Origin: Gentiana macrophylla
Taxonomy: Eukaryota > Streptophyta > Magnoliopsida > Gentianales > Gentianaceae
NCBI GenBank assembly: GCA_026214975.1
Contig: CM047805.1
Coordinates: 185,071,333 to 185,135,332 of the forward strand
Direction of reading: 5' to 3'
DNA: 64,000 nt
Program-made: the position numbers and the translations under genes
Shown: positions 63,101 to 64,000 of the stretch, one piece after another
Layout: the number at the start of each line of letters is the position of its first letter
Position numbering within the stretch: position 1 is the stretch's first letter
The notes under the pieces: generated by a model
Told to the model about the DNA's origin: nothing
Database searches by the model: none
The model's input: the letters and a program-made list of their open reading frames with translations, nothing else

Positions 63101-63390
63101 AACAACCGTAACTTTTGATTTAGAACTCCGATCATCAAAAAAATTTCACCAAAATTCATATTTTTTCCCTCTTCATTTTGAGATCTCATACGATACCCTT
63201 TCGGCGTAAATTTTGAAAGACAAAAAAATATTTGCATTAATCGGAGCGTTTTTCTTATAAACAGCCGTAACTTTTGATTTAGAACACCGATTATCAAAAT
63301 TCTTTCACCAAAGTTCATATTTTTTTTCTCTTCATTTTGATATCTCATATGATACCCTTTCGATGTAGTTTTTGAAATCCGAATAATCAC
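63101..63390. repeat. Tandem duplication, ~160-bp unit, two copies
   Basis: CCGTAACTTTTGATTTAGAA recurs at about 63105 and 63265. Each copy is followed by CACCRATTATCAAAA-like and TCATATTTTTT-like blocks and GATACCCTTTCG. The copies differ at scattered positions. A 101-codon minus-strand frame spans both and reflects the duplication. Confidence 0.8.
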
Positions 63391-63407
63391 AGCGTTTACA
63401 CCAACAC

Positions 63408-63508
63408 AATAGCAGTAACAATATCACAGTATCGGTATCACAATATCAGTATCACAGTATTAGTATCACAGTAACAGTATCACAATAACAGTATCACTAT
63501 AACATGTT
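63408..63508. repeat. Degenerate AGTATCACA minisatellite
   Basis: About eight units of 12-14 bp of the form (C/A)AGTATCACAGTA or ATATCAGTATCACA follow each other. The purity is low, so the array is old or slippage-derived. Confidence 0.75.
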
Positions 63509-64000
63509 TATTAACAAACACAATGACACCATTACCATTACCATTAATAGTATACGATTAGCCAAAAATCATGGACTTGGCAAGCTTTACAACAACACCG
63601 ACATTCCTTTATGGATTAAAACGGAAACAAACCGTAAACTAAAAATCATTTGGACAATAATGTAATCATATTAATACCCAAAAAAATTGTGTATTTTGAA
63701 ATAACACATTCAATCACAATGGAATTTTTTTTTTTTACAACATATATGATAAACAACTTTAACATCAACGTATATGATAATTAAGTTACATCAAGGCAAG
63801 GATTATCTAAGAACTTAAAAATCTCGACAATGTCGATTGCTACCATCATCTTCTTCTCCAACTCTACACCAGCTGGTTTAACATTTTCTCAATAAAGTTA
63901 ACATCTAAACCAAATCATTTAACATTTGTACCATATCTCAGATCATTACCAAGGAGCATTAACCTCTTCTTGGAACATTAGCTCGTAGATCTCCACCTTC
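63509..64000. other. Unassigned AT-rich end of window
   Basis: The stretch contains simple repeats such as ATTACCATTACCATTA (~63530) and a T run near 63727. No gene or mobile element end is recognisable. Confidence 0.5.

Noticed and set aside
63085..63390. 101-codon minus-strand frame with repeated segments
   Set aside because: It is the translation of the 160-bp tandem duplication.

Overview
This window is repeat-dense plant nuclear DNA, most likely from a eudicot and most likely pericentromeric or centromeric. The evidence is Athila-type Ty3 elements primed by tRNA-Asp, a copia element, a Helitron, hAT and Stowaway elements, and about 23 kb of a ~172-bp satellite. I see no host protein gene I would defend, no tRNA or rRNA gene, and nothing bacterial. 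The species cannot be named from the sequence.

Layout. 22-1487 is a minus-strand solo LTR of an Athila-type family, with a perfect CCAAC target duplication. 2639-3585 is a small Helitron. 3856-4902 is a hAT-like MITE carrying a nested Stowaway. 5692-8702 is a chromovirus-like (Tekay-type) solo LTR carrying a non-autonomous hAT element at 6774-7524. A 62-bp poly(A) insertion sits at 8849-8910.

Element A is a plus-strand, 5'-truncated Athila-type element running from ~8950 to 24245. Its pol gene is cut in two by a younger minus-strand element N (11079-17546). After pol come two copies of a conserved inter-ORF box around a small decayed ORF, then an array of dyad RRACGNNCGTYY motifs with a TATA box, then an intact 505-codon gene of the Athila 'putative plant transposon protein' type. 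A long conserved 3' noncoding region and the 3' LTR (22630-24245) follow. A itself sits in the leader of an older minus-strand element B (primer site and LTR at 24251-~25424).

25660-31385 is a deleted copia element whose two LTRs are clearly diverged. Its 3' LTR ends inside the satellite. The satellite occupies 31386-34577 and 41885-62189, interrupted by element C (34578-41784, minus strand), whose 5' part is lost in a 100-N assembly gap. The right edge (62190-64000) holds a second Stowaway, a 160-bp tandem duplication and a short degenerate minisatellite.

How the parts relate. Nesting gives a relative history: B before A before N, and satellite before C. N is the youngest (terminal repeats nearly identical). 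A, N and C share noncoding modules: a duplicated ~85-bp block, a GGATAATCCCTAC block, an internal copy of the polypurine tract and the inter-ORF box. These are the best candidates for undescribed cis-acting RNA or DNA elements. The most unusual structures are the internal promoter-like array in front of A's env-position gene, and N's terminal repeats, each of which contains LTR plus primer site plus leader.
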